Positions 26,824-39,664 of a stretch of DNA of 64,000 nt are shown piece after piece. Positions within the stretch are counted from its first letter, which is position 1; each line of letters opens with the position of its first letter. The position numbers and the translations under genes were made by a program. Under the pieces are notes generated by a model, which saw only the letters and a program-made list of their open reading frames with translations, had not been told where the DNA came from and made no database searches. Source of the DNA: Fennellomyces sp. T-0311 (taxonomy: Eukaryota; Mucoromycota; Mucoromycetes; Mucorales; Lichtheimiaceae); assembly GCA_025266875.1 (NCBI GenBank), contig JALLLT010000021.1, positions 1 through 64,000 of the forward strand, in the 5' to 3' direction.

Positions 26824-28016
26824 ATGAAACAAATCACCTTCTTCAGTCTATTGGCGGCGGCACTAATTTCGACGGCACGAGGTGAATATATGACTGAGAT
26901 CCCGAATGCACCACCGCGTTTATATACCAAATTGTTTGGCCTACCTTCATGGATTGTCCCTCCGAAAGGTAACCTACCAACAAAAGATATTTGAAGATCC
27001 ATTCTTATTAAATATACATTCAGAATTTCATGACGACTTTTTCAACACTGCAACCATCTTTTCCGTTGTCATCATTGCGTTATCGACAATTTATGCCACT
27101 TACCATATCCTCGCTGTCTATCTTCCATCACAGCCGGCAGGAAGAAAAACAATTGGTCGCTTTAACCGCATTATCTTTGGATACCTCATTGGCACAACCA
27201 TGGCGACTTTTGCTTTTTCATTCATGCACGCGGGAAAAATATGGAGTGCCTTTGGTTTGTTACATAACTTGTATGAAGCCGCATTGCTTATCAATATGCT
27301 CGTTCGACGATCGCCCAATTCGTACGTATTGTACATGAAATTTAGTGGAGCACCTTCTCACAGATCACTGTAGTGACCATTTGTTCGTTCCACTCTGCTT
27401 TGCTTATATTATTTCTGTTGCATTTGTCGTCATAGGCGCACCCTGGCCTTTGGATGCCGTTTTCTTCAAATTTCAAGGCTTGTCCATTGACTTTGCGCTC
27501 AATTTCTACTTCTTGCGTCTCTATTCGCACAATCGTCAAATAGCCGAAAAGGTGGATATGGTGTCCGTTGTCGAAGATCCTTACGATGATGGTGTCAATG
27601 ACGGCACGGAGCAGGGCGTACCGCCAGCTAAAAGGGGAGAGAATCGAGGACGATTGCGGCATATGCAACCTGTTCATCATAGTCTCCTTGTAATTGTCGC
27701 AGCCTCAGTTTTACACACTGCGGGTAACGCCTTGGTTACCTTTGGCAACACTTTCATTATGTAAGTATACGATTTTTCCCCCATTATTTTTGGTAAAATA
27801 TGCTAAATCGCACATTTCTGTAGGTGGCTAGTCTTTCAATGCATTTATGCGGTTTCCTTCCCGATGTATGCGTATTATATTGTGATCGAGCCCAACTCTA
27901 GCCGCCTCAACTTTTACAAGATCAATTATTTGAAAGAGATAGCAATTTTCATAGCAAGTCTAACGCTCTCCGCCCTTTGCATAGTTATAGGCGTTGCTGG
28001 TGGAAGGTTGGAGTAA
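26824..28016 (+). CDS. Multipass membrane protein with signal peptide, unknown function
   Basis: The start MKQITFFSLLAAALISTARG is a signal peptide. I resolve three introns: GTAACC...ATTCAG after PPK, a 52-nt one joining RRSPNS to DHLFVPLCFAYI (GTACGT...CTGTAG), and one joining TFIM to WLVFQCIYAV. All keep phase. The product, about 340 residues, has about seven hydrophobic helices, including TIFSVVIIALSTIYATYHIL, IIFGYLIGTTMATFAFSFMH, FAYIISVAFVVIGAPWPLDA, HHSLLVIVAASVLHTAGNAL and IAIFIASLTLSALCIVIGVA. An acidic loop (VVEDPYDDGVNDGTEQG) lies between two of them. A 7-TM receptor-like topology is likely; no GPCR family signature was recognised. Confidence 0.8.
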
Positions 28017-28272
28017 AAAAGTTCAGAACAATAGAAAGTCAATTATACATTTTTGCCGGCAGCTCATTTGCCCACCGTCACTTCTCAGAAGAGAGGGTGT
28101 TAACTGCATACCGCTTCTAAAGATATCAGCTATATACACCATTTGCCATAGCCAAGTAGATATGTTTACAATGCATTTTTATTTTCCTTCAATGCGAAGA
28201 CGTTATGTTCTATACAAACGAATGATAAAAAGAGATATGGAAGCGTAGGAGTAGTTAGAGGAGTGATGACAT

Positions 28273-29877
<1,605 letters not shown>

Positions 29878-30815
29878 GACTTTACGACAAGGGTGAGCTG
29901 TTTAAAAAACAGAAAAAAGTTAGGAAGGGACGGGAGAAACTTGAAAATCTTTTCTCGTGAAAATTAAAGAATCCGACGAAGCCGGGACGCGCGTGCTAAA
30001 CATTTAGCCACTTTGTGTCGCCTCAACGCTCTTCCTTTGCTATGCGACGGTAGTCTGGCAGCCCTCTTTTATATCTAGAGAGGATGTATTTCTATGTGGT
30101 GCGTAGCAACTAGTGCAAGGGAAGTGTCAGTTCTTTTGTTTACGATAGCGAAACCCCAAGCGTGTCACATCTGCTTGTATGGGAAGGCCAGCAGGGACAA
30201 CAATAACCATGCTCGAAAAAAGGCGGTCACAATGGGCCAATGTGGTTGGCTATGGGAACTAAGTAAAGCATTGTTCCCAGAATCGAAAAGAAGTATGCAT
30301 GTTTGGGAAGGCGGTCCCATCCAACGAGAAGGGAGGTTGATCTTGCATTGATAATGTAAGCTCGGATCTAACCGCTCCATTGACCGGGAATTTAGGGAAA
30401 AGGAACAATGCGGATCTGTTTACCCCGCACTACTTTAAAAACGGCAGACATAACGTCAGATCAGACTGATTTCCCCCACACTTTTCGATCTACTGCTACC
30501 ATCGCATACTGTCACCCGGGGATCCGACCGTGCCAGCCACTGAGCATAACGCGCCCATCGACACAGAGAATCTGCTTGTATACGAGGTGGAAACGACTCA
30601 ATTGGAAATCGCACATCTCCACGCCGTCGGTTTAAGCCAATGATGACATCGAAGCGTGGGACCCCGAATCATGCCGAGATCTGGAAATTGATACGAAAGC
30701 AAGCGGACGGTGCCGGATGTTACTCCGAGTTGCAGAACGACTGTTAAATCAAAAAAACACTTTTATTTGATGGATTTATGGACAAAGGAAACGGTATGAA
30801 CAAAAATATTTTTTT
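29878..30815. other. IDH2 upstream region and LYS9 3' flank
   Basis: A TATA box (TATAAAAG on minus, 30066-30073) lies 189 nt upstream of the IDH2 ATG, leaving room for a long 5' UTR. No gene seen in the rest; plus frames at 30094-30351 and 30408-30635 have no features. Confidence 0.5.
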
Positions 30816-32530
30816 TTACAAGATCTTCTCCACCATGCCAATGTTCTCCTTCTCAAGCAACTCGATGATAGGGTCGTTGATCTCGGGAGTCATGGGAGCA
30901 AGGACACCCTTTTGGGTAATCTTGCCATCCAAAATGAGCTGAGTGGCAATACCGCAGGGAACACCAACGGTCTTGGCCATGGCAGAGAAGCCACCGGGAA
31001 CACCATAGTCGATCAAAGTCGAGGTGCGGGTCTGCTTGGAGCCATCCTTGAGCTCGATTTCGAAACGGTGCTGAAGGAACACCATATCGCGCTCGTTCTC
31101 CTCGTATTGCATCTTCTCTTCCAAAGTGGCGCAGAAGGTATCCAACAAGTTACCACGGCGAGTGACCTTGACGTCAGAGAAGAAGCCCAACCAGCGCATA
31201 CCGTCCAAGATCTGGGCAAGACGGGGTTCATTGGCAATCTTGGCCTTCTCAATGATAGCAGCCTTCAATTGTTCTTCGTCAGTGGTCTGGATACCGACGG
31301 CATTGGCCAGGACCTGGCTCCAGGAGATTTCGGCAGAGTCAGCAGCCAAGTGGGCCTGGGGTTCTTCGTTCAAGAAGCCCAAGTTGACAAGAGCCTTGGC
31401 GAATTGAGGGAAACCGTCGTAACGGATCGAACCACGGATGATGGTCTTGGCCTCGGGGATGTTGTAACGCTTATCATAAGGTGTGGAATCACGGTTGCCA
31501 TAACCAACGAAGGCATAACCGGGGTAACCAGTGTTCAAGACGCGAACGGATTCCATAAGTTCAGGGCCCGACACCTCAACGACCTGTTTTGTGCGATAAG
31601 ATATATGTTCTATTGCATAGGCGTTCAGGGATATTTACCTTGCCGTCTTCGAGGTACTTGGCAGTGTTCTTCAAAGCCAACAAGACACCGCGGGCGGACC
31701 ACGAGAACTTGTAACCGAAGGGGTTATCCGAGTTTTCGGGAGCGGGCAAACCACCACAGAACGAGATGAATTCAAGAAGCTAATGCCATGTCAATAATTC
31801 GCGCTCCATCTAAATTTTCCTTTTTCTCCATACCTTGCCACCCTCCTTGTGGACCTCATCGATGGTCTTGACAGCATACAAGTGATCGATACCAGGGTCC
31901 AAGCCAATTTCGTTCATGACGGTGATACCAGCATCCTTGGCACTAAAGTCACCCAACTAAGCCTTCCTTTTCATTCTTCTTAGGTTACACTACAACTTAC
32001 GCTTGATCGTATTCCATCATGGCAGGCGAGACGTATGAGGTGGTGACAACGTCCTTCTTGTGCTTGACAGCGGCAGCAATGACCTTGGCGTGGTAGATGT
32101 AAGGGATCAAGCTTCATCACTGTCGTCAGTAAAACGCATTATACAGTCTCTCTTTTATCACTTTTACCTGATAGCGATGTCATGTTGGGCAACCAAGTCT
32201 TCGATAGCCTTGTCATCCGTGATATCCACAGAAACAGCCGTGGTGTTCTTGGGATACTTGGCGACCAAAGCTTGGGCGTTCTTCAAGGTTCGGCTAGCTA
32301 TTGACGCGAGCGTGAGAAAAAGGAAAACATAATACACATCGCTTTTTTTTTTATTACCGACGGTGAGCTTGTTCTCAGGTCGACGGAGGACGTATTCGAC
32401 GAAGGGAGCAGCGACAAAGCCGGATCCAAGCAAGAGAATCTTCCTATGAAGCGAAACACGCGTTTTTGTACGTTAGTTTGAGAGTATTTGCGTGCTTCAT
32501 CAAAAAATCAAAGCTTTACTTTTCAGACAT
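30816..32530 (-). CDS. LYS9: Saccharopine dehydrogenase (NADP+, L-glutamate-forming)
   Basis: Saccharopine reductase of the fungal alpha-aminoadipate pathway of lysine synthesis, condensing aminoadipate semialdehyde with glutamate. Exon 1 is tiny (MSEK, then an intron of about 65 nt), leading into the Rossmann motif [20 protein letters not shown]. Then come [34 protein letters not shown] and [20 protein letters not shown], followed by [20 protein letters not shown] with [38 protein letters not shown] and [20 protein letters not shown]. The C-terminal block has GYGVPGGF-like [20 protein letters not shown] and ends [18 protein letters not shown]. Length and motif order are complete. Codon use is strongly biased to C endings, as in IDH2. 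Confidence 0.96.
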
Positions 32531-34892
32531 GGTTATGGAAGAGAGAAGGAAAGAAGGTGTCAGCAAGATTGGAAGGCAAATAAAAACGACAGTCAAGAGA
32601 AATCGGAGATCGCGTTTCTAAAGTGAGAGCTATCAAAGATCGCGGCCTGTCATTGGATGACAAATCCTCCGCGAGTCTAGCCGAGTCATGCGGTTTCATG
32701 GTACAGAGTAAATAAACCAGCATTGGTACAGAAAATGACTAAAAGTTGTTTCTATACGCTTCGTAGGTAGATATTTGAAAAAATGTATTCCATATATACA
32801 CGGAGAAATCACGTTTTAGACACGTAAAACGGTGGTTATAGGACGGAAAACATATCGTGTCCGCTATAGCCATCAGCGACGACAATTGCCGAAATGTTTG
32901 ACGGTGAATACGTAGGCGAAAAGCAAGTTTTTTTTTTTTTTTTTAGTAATGCTTGATCGATAAAACTTAGGTTGGCATCTAGCTTGAGCCTGTCAGTATA
33001 AACATATATTCCAGCTTGTCTATGCTATTGTTGGATAACCACCTGCCTTGACCCTTATTAATAAGTTCTCGACACACATATACTTACTACATTGTAATGA
33101 CACCACTAGCCAGCTTGCTAAACCGTATTTATTGGTACTTTATTACTAATACTAGTATAAAATAAAGGTGTGCAGAGAAAGATTTACAGTTTGGTACTAA
33201 CCCAATGGAAGAGAAGCATTCAAACTCCAGCGGCGACTTTGTTGATGATAAAATCTACTCGCGACATAGGGCTGCTGATCTACCGGCCTGAATCTAACGA
33301 TGTTAGCATGACTACCTAGATAAAGAAATCTGGGGAACACCATTTCGGTATGCACCAACATCCACAAGTCATTTAAAGCGAGTAAACATCTACCGATATT
33401 GGGGGCATAATCAGGCAGTGAAGCACATACTCGTTCACGATGACTCATTTAAAAACTGGGCTTTACAAGGCTGGAGTTGCATCATGGATAAACTTTCTTC
33501 GTGATAATGGGTATACTTTGGTCGATACACGCGACCATAACATCCTTTCCAGTCTCAGCGCTCGTTTCTTTGATCGCAATAGACTTATTCAATACGTATT
33601 TTTTTCTCCACTGAAAGGAATCGATTGTTTTACAATGTGCTTATCTTTGACTTTCGTATTTACTGTAGTACCTCAGTCCGAATCAAGTCAAAGGATTGAC
33701 CGATAATTGGTAATCAAGCAAGCTGTCTCTAGTAAGGCTCTGGTTGGCATACGAGGCCATTTCATATGTACACGTATTGAGATCATATGTTATTAGCTCG
33801 CCAGCTAAAGACTGTATCTCTTTACTTACATCATGACATCCGTTTTGCATTACACTCGTCATATTTTTTTGAAAAGCTGTACCGCACGATACTTGATCAG
33901 CATTCGAAGGCACTGAATATCAAACGAAGTCGGTCGAATCGCGCTAGTCCATAGGGGATCACTGGGTTCCTGCCACGTCTGTTCGTCGGTATTGTTACAA
34001 GAGAATAGAGCAGCTTCACCCGTTGTACTAACTGCCGAAAACTGACCACTATAGCGATTGAAACTATTGGTCCGACATCTATACCAGTAAGTTGATCTTG
34101 GTGGTTGAAATTGCTGTCCAGAAGCATGTATACATATGAACAGCATTGAGCGCACAATTGTTCTCAGAGTTTGGTCGTGCGATCCCGACGTTGTGATCAA
34201 TATAGATGTGGACGGTTTCTGATACTAAATTTTCGACCTGCTAGCAGGTTTTGATCGAGAAATAAATGTGGCACTGGTGCAGAAGATCGGATCATTGTAG
34301 TAATGATAGAGGAGATCATTCAGAACGAAGATGCCCTTACCTGCATATATTGTCACCACCTTCTTTTCTCCGACCGCATGATCATCAAGTTTGTGGCTTC
34401 TGTTACACTCTTACGGGTTCATTTAATATGCAAGGCTTAACCCTACAGAAACCAATGTGCCGAGCATCGTACAGGATCTTTTAATACCTGTTCGCGTCCT
34501 CAGAATGATAAAAGGATTTGGTTCTTCGCTTTGTGATACGGGTGCCAGCCGTCAATATGTACCGCAATGCCACGAATTTCGCTAAAATTCCTAGAACTCA
34601 ATAGGAATTGCATCCCACAGTAATACGATCAACCATCTCGCGTAAGTGATTGTCGTTGGAGAAGGCAATGTTCCATAAAAGCAGTAACCGAGATTAGCTG
34701 ATTTTTGTACAACACGGAAAAGTGAGCGACTCACCTCATTAGCTGACTTTAGCTCGGTGGGAACTTGTATCATACGATTTTATTTTCTCGACGGTCAATA
34801 ATATGCATGAAATAGCCATTTCTCACACGTTTGTTTTTTCTTTTTCTTACACCCCTTTCTACTCCCCACTCTCTCGTAGCAAGTCTAAAGTC
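32531..34892. other. Intergenic interval, no supported gene
   Basis: Contains an 18-nt T run (32926-32943). On minus, frames at 33197-33448 and 33859-34200 are coding-like in composition (for example TTGEAALFSCNNTDEQTWQE) but shift frame and match nothing I recognise. On plus, a frame around 34310-34440 includes EDALTCIYCHHLLFSDRM, a possible metal-binding scrap. These may be remains of dead genes. A weak 5' pyrimidine tract precedes the COX8 start. Confidence 0.35.
32683..32688 (-). promoter_or_regulatory. Gcn4/CPC1-like half site upstream of LYS9
   Basis: TGACTC on minus (within ATGACTCGG), about 153 nt upstream of the LYS9 ATG. Gcn4-type activators bind TGACTC(A) and control lysine genes in other fungi. 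A single 6-mer is weak evidence. Confidence 0.3.
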
Positions 34893-35236
34893 ATGTATTC
34901 CAGTGTTGTTGGTCGCACCGCCCTCCGTTCTCGAGTTGCCACCCGTCAGCTCATCCGCTCCGATCTCTACCACTTCGAGAACACGAACGGCCAGGTTTGA
35001 CAAAAGTTAGGTTATTTGATGGTCAAGTGCTAAACGAAACACGTATTAGAACATTCCCTTCAAGACTACGAGCAGAGCAGGCCTTGCTACTGGCATGACA
35101 GTCTTGCTTGGAGCAGCCTTCCTTGCCCCTTTTGGTGGTACGTGATGTTAACTACATTGATTGAACTGCGAAACACTTATTTGTTTTACTTTTTGGTCCA
35201 CCCTTTATTACATTAGCCTGCGCCTGGCAATTGTGA
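34893..35236 (+). CDS. COX8: Cytochrome c oxidase subunit VIIc-type (yeast COX8)
   Basis: Small nuclear-encoded subunit of respiratory complex IV with one membrane helix. Three exons encode 69 residues. Exon 1 is a mitochondrial presequence (MYSSVVGRTALRSRVATRQL) plus IRSDLYHFENTNGQ. A 61-nt intron leads to the family core NIPFKTTSRAGLATGMTVLL, then GAAFLAPFG. A 77-nt phase-1 intron leads to a last exon of only six codons plus stop (ACAWQL). The NIPF motif just before the membrane helix, as in LPF of COX7c, is the main family mark. Gene size and splice phases all fit. Confidence 0.85.
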
Positions 35237-36888
35237 GTATAATTTGACTTGGGCACCATGAAAAGTATTAACGTATATTTTGAAATAGCCACAAAGCCGG
35301 TTAAACGCTTTCGTAATGAAGATACCTATATAAAAAGAAGCCGCCTTTTGTTTAAACCTGTTTTCAATAAACTCCTGTACACACCAGCACACCGCCATCC
35401 TACAAAGGAGTATCGATACTGCTTTTCCCCTGCTATGAATTGCCGTTATTCTTCGCGCCGGTATAATCTTTGTATAACCGTTGATTTTTTGTTGATTGGC
35501 TGACAGAGCCGAGTTGACTTGCATCCTCCAATCGGCAGTTTTGGATTTGCTGTGGGAAGAAGCAGGGGTGGTACATGGAGTCGTATGTACTGGGTCCGTC
35601 ATGACACCTGCTTATATTTTACACACTAGACCTCAGCAATCTCCATCTACAGTCAGATGTGACAGAACTCGATGCCTCCGTTCAGGTGTTTGACAAATGT
35701 AATACGCTCACGGATTATATCTTAAGCGGATGAAAATGCCGAGCGATGAGGCGTTCAGTTACAATATACTACATTTTCTCAACAGTTGCTCATTATCTGT
35801 CAGAATAAACTGCCACCCGCCAAGTCACCGAGCTTTGATGCCGATCATGCCGTGAATGAATCTCCTGAAGTCATATCCAGTCACTGCGCAATCAAACGCA
35901 GAGTCCATTTCTACTCTTCTTTTTATATATCCCCACTAGTCTATTACGTGAAGTACTATGTATGGCACCGTAGTACTGATGTAATCCTCCACAAAGTTTG
36001 CCAGTCGAACCAAAGCATTCGTTTTTATCATAGGCACCCGTCTATCTGGTGCCATCTTCTCTGTTTCCAGGCGCCACGCATTCCAGTTAAAAAGTTATAT
36101 GGCTATTTAGAGATCCGCATACGTTCGAAAAACTAAAAAGCTCCACAGTGGCCTCCTATGAGTACCTCTGATTTTGTTAACATTCTGATAAACATACGTA
36201 ATCAAATAATGTATCAACTATATTAACCAAAGATCATCTCGCATAGTATACCATCAATTCCATCGAACCATCACGATTTCTATGCTAGAATGTGAAGCAA
36301 CGTTGAGTTGGCATCATAGTTCAACACGCAAAAGACAATTATATTAAAGACTGTGTAGTCACGGAGGAGAGCTTATTGTAAAAACTATAGTGATTCGACT
36401 CGCTCATTTGTTTGGCCAGACAGCAACTTTTCCTAGAACATTTTTCCCGGTGTACTGAACAGATCCACGTTCTCTCCCTCTCAGTTATCAGCGTATTTGT
36501 AAGATTTGATTAGAAAAATTGACACGAAGCTCGTCGTCAAGCAATCTAACATCGGAAAAATTATTCAAGGCTTGGAAGGCATTGATATGCCTGTCAAGGC
36601 TGGAAATGTCAATCAAGCTGCTTAAGCGACCCCCCCCCTCTTAAGAAGGCTAGACAATATTCTTGATCTTAAGTCAAGGCAATAATGTTAGCAAATGCTA
36701 TAAACATGTAAGGATTGTCTAAAGGCTATAATGCTTCGGAGCCTTTATTTACATATACGCGACTTCATAACCATAAAGTGCGTTTAATGAGACAGCCGAA
36801 TATATTTTTCATTCGCGACAAATTTTATTCAACTAAGCTATGGTTTTGAATAACATACATTGATAATGGAGGTAAGTTGATATGAGAA
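35237..36888. other. Intergenic interval with one exon-like scrap
   Basis: No gene resolved. Near 36510-36626 on plus, a possible last exon after TTGATTAG reads KIDTKLVVKQSNIGKIIQGL, then EGIDMPVKAGNVNQAA and a stop. No matching upstream exon was found. A longer plus frame at 35786-36136 has no domain signal. Confidence 0.35.
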
Positions 36889-38427
36889 TCAATTGAACAG
36901 ACCATTAAACAATCGACGGACGCCAGCCTGGGTTGCACGCTCGCGTGCTGTCCCGACGCGCCCTGTTACGAGTGTCTCAATGTCTTCCCATTGAACTCTA
37001 CTGCCAACCAGACCATTCGGATCCAAAAAATCGAAATACGATTCTTGCCAAACAGAGTCGAATCCAAATTGTTCTTCCATTCTCGTATTATTCGCTCCAA
37101 GGCCCTGCAGTTCGTCAAGTTGCCTTTCATCACGCAGCTGGATATCCTCGGTTGTAAGTTCATGTGCATGTCTTTCGATATGGACTTGTAAGCGGTAGTA
37201 TATCTATCGAAGTTCATTAGTATATATAATCCTGAGAACCAAACATAATACCATTAGTGTCATTAGCGTGATGCACTGTCGTGGGACAATATCTGGAAGT
37301 GGTGTCAGACGGCCGGCGCGGCGATTATTCAACAGAACAACCCGAATACAATCGCTGATTGCTTGGGAGTGCATAAAGCGGCCAGTATCCGTGTAACCTC
37401 CCCGGGCAAATCTAAAAATTGTGATCAGTAAGAGAAAGATGCAAACAAAAACATACCTCAAGTTGGTAAGTAAGTAGTTCAGAAGACCGACACGTCTTGT
37501 TGCAAATTCAGATGGAACGTTGCTATTCTGGAAGTCGTACGAATCCAGCCAGTATCTGACAGAATTATGAAGCTGTGTGCGCCAATGCCCGAGATATTGC
37601 AAGTACTAATCGGATACATCAGTAGCATTAAAATACATCAATATCATTCTTACATTAAGAACCATAGTGGCGGAAACAGGCCTATTTTCTTCGTATGCAG
37701 TGCCTAGAATGTTGCGGAGAAGCTCGGCAGAGGCTTCGTTTGCAGCCTCAAAAGAAGGAAACGCGTTGCTAAACACCATATCTCGAAAGAGACCCATCTC
37801 GAATTGAGTCCAAATTCTTGTATTGGGATCAAAGTCGTAAGGTTCAATGCTTCAAAAAGTTGATAGAATCTTTCAGTTACACTGTTGCATACGATTTTCC
37901 AATTGAAGCGTACTCAGCTTCGTGTACACCTAACGCAATAGGTTGCCCATTAGCGTTGACTGGTGTAATGGGGTTGGCTGATGCAATGAGGTTGACCGGT
38001 GCAATGCGGTTGGCTAGTGTAGTGGATCGAGCTGTTATAGCGGGTGCCGTGCTTTCCCTCACCGTAGATGCACTTTGACTAGTATCAAAGTGTAAGTAAG
38101 GAACGGGGAAACAAATGTTCCTGATATACCTTTCAGTTACACTTCCGCTTGTACGCGAAGGAATGGGCGACAGGGCTTCCCCGACAAGAGCAAACAGATC
38201 TTCATTATTGTGAATTGGGTCTCCAATCCGTGTGAGATCAAATTGATTCTCTAACTTCGTAGATCTTATGAAAACTTACCTGCCGGCGTCATCAAACTAT
38301 GTTGTGTGCTTGAGCCTGGTTCAGCTGATGGCAGATCATTTCTTTGGGCGTTTGATCGAGTATTGACTTGCCTTGGGATCACAACTTGAGAATTTGATCG
38401 GTGGCGAGCTCTCTTTCTTGGACGCAT
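36889..38427 (-). CDS. Spliced orphan gene, about 380 residues
   Basis: The ATG at 38427 gives a basic start, MRPRKRARHRSNSQVVIPRQ. At least six introns keep phase, all GT...AG and mostly 43-50 nt, one with a near-perfect branch (ACTAATGA). Exon 1 to 2 has two possible acceptors. The order is: a low-complexity Ser/Pro region with six-residue repeats (NRIAPV, NLIASA, NPITPV), then IEPYDFDPNTRIWTQFEMGL, VFSNAFPSFEAANEASAELL, YLGHWRTQLHNSVRYWLDSY, VPSEFATRRVGLLNYLLTNL and RAGRLTPLPDIVPRQCITLM. The end is IERHAHELTTEDIQLRDERQ, then VRRLFNGLFN. I recognise no family. Clean splicing and a globular, helical second half argue for a real gene, possibly a mobile-element accessory gene given its neighbour. 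Confidence 0.65.
37955..38026 (-). repeat. Four tandem 18-bp units within the orphan gene
   Basis: On plus the unit is GTTGRCYGRTGYAATGNG, starting at 37955, 37973, 37991 and 38009. Because 18 is a multiple of three it expands the protein by six residues per copy without breaking the frame. Confidence 0.7.
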
Positions 38428-38556
38428 TATGATTCTTGAATGATAAGATCAACAGTAAAGAGTTAGCAAAAATATTTTCTCTGGCTTTCTCATTGGCTCC
38501 ACTAGATCGGCATTTTAACAGTCTTCTTACTTCGCGCTTTTGCTAAGATCCCAATC
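38428..38556. promoter_or_regulatory. 129-bp divergent promoter between two orphan genes
   Basis: The starts at 38427 (-) and 38557 (+) face away from each other. The space has no obvious TATA box. The close spacing suggests shared control. Confidence 0.45.
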
Positions 38557-39664
38557 ATGTCAAATATAAAGCTGAAGTCTTTTCCGTGTCCTCTAAAACG
38601 TTTCTGCTTGTCAAATCGATTATTCTCCAACAGCTCTGCACTTCGACAGCACATACTCGCGAGCCACAAGGGTAAAAGCGTACCAGCGGCTCGTACATGG
38701 GTTCGTCTGCAAAGTGCTTCTGCACCAGAAGATCAATTCCGGCCAACTCAAGACACCCAGCCGACCCTGAACTCACAACTGACTCAGGACGCACAGCCAA
38801 CCCAAGGCTCACAGTCGACGCAAAGCATACATTCATCTCAAGACTCACAATCATTTCAAAGTGATTCTTATTTGGACGACTTGGAACCCCACTATACTAA
38901 TGGCAATGAGCAATCTCAAGAACCTGACGTACCACTCGAGACCGAGGCTCCTGATCTCGTGAATGTCACTAATAATAGGCGGACAACTCAACATAATTTA
39001 AAAGAGCTACGCGAAGGCAATGCATAACACACTCGACATCGATTAAATTACTGACTTGTGATACAGAGAAAATTGGTGGTGACATATGGAGTGAACCGGG
39101 GGATACCGGTAGCTGGCCCCAAGCAGTGGACGTCCCAGATATTGATCTTATGCTGGCAGAATTTGCGTTGGACTGTAACCTTTCAAATGCTAACTATACA
39201 CGGTGAGTTGATAGTACCCTCGGTTAGAGAGCTTTCTGATATCTGGTCAATATGTAGTCTGGTTAGTATCGTCAAGCTTGCACAACAGACTGCCATTACC
39301 TCGCCGTTAAAAGCTTTAGTGCGGTATACCACGATAGAAAGCGTTTTCAAAAATATAAAAAAGAACCAGGAATCTTATGTAACTTTGGTTAGTATAGAGC
39401 TGGGGAGAATAATGGGATATTTCTCATTTGAAAGCTTTATAATAACAAATTCATTTAATATAGCCATTCACCACCGAACGCCTCAACCTGGATGATATGC
39501 CTGAGCTAGCAAGTGATAAGGAAAGACTTGCCACGATCGTTGGGGAACCAATGCTGATTTATCGAAACATCCGTCATCTCTCGGAAAGGTTGCTTAGCCA
39601 TCCGCTATTTGAAGGTGTCACACATGTCCAACCTTCCATCTTAAGAGATTCTGATGAACACTAA
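38557..39664 (+). CDS. Spliced gene resembling the N-terminal part of a Plavaka/KDZ-type transposase
   Basis: The first exon has a zinc-finger-like segment (CPLKRFCLSNRLF, then SSALRQHILASHKG, irregular Cys spacing). A Gln/Ser/Thr-rich linker built on repeats of the TQDTQPTLNSQLTQD type follows. Three introns keep phase: about 109 nt ending ACAGAG (from APDL to KIGGDIWSEPGDTGSWPQAV), about 65 nt (NYTR to IVKLAQQTAITSPLKALVRY), and about 75 nt (NQESYVTL to PFTTERLNLDDMPELASDKE). The end is EPMLIYRNIRHLSERLLSHP, then LFEGVTHVQPSILRDSDEH. The finger, acidic WSEPGDTGSWP stretch and following helices recall the start of fungal Plavaka transposases. The catalytic part is missing, so this is either a truncated transposase or a gene derived from one. 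Confidence 0.5.

Noticed and set aside
30912..31769. 285-codon plus frame opposite LYS9
   Set aside because: It is a by-product of the strong codon bias of LYS9, which is confirmed on minus by motifs throughout.
34310..34440. CIYCHH segment as a zinc-finger exon
   Set aside because: Only one CxxC-like pair, no flanking exon, and stops close by.
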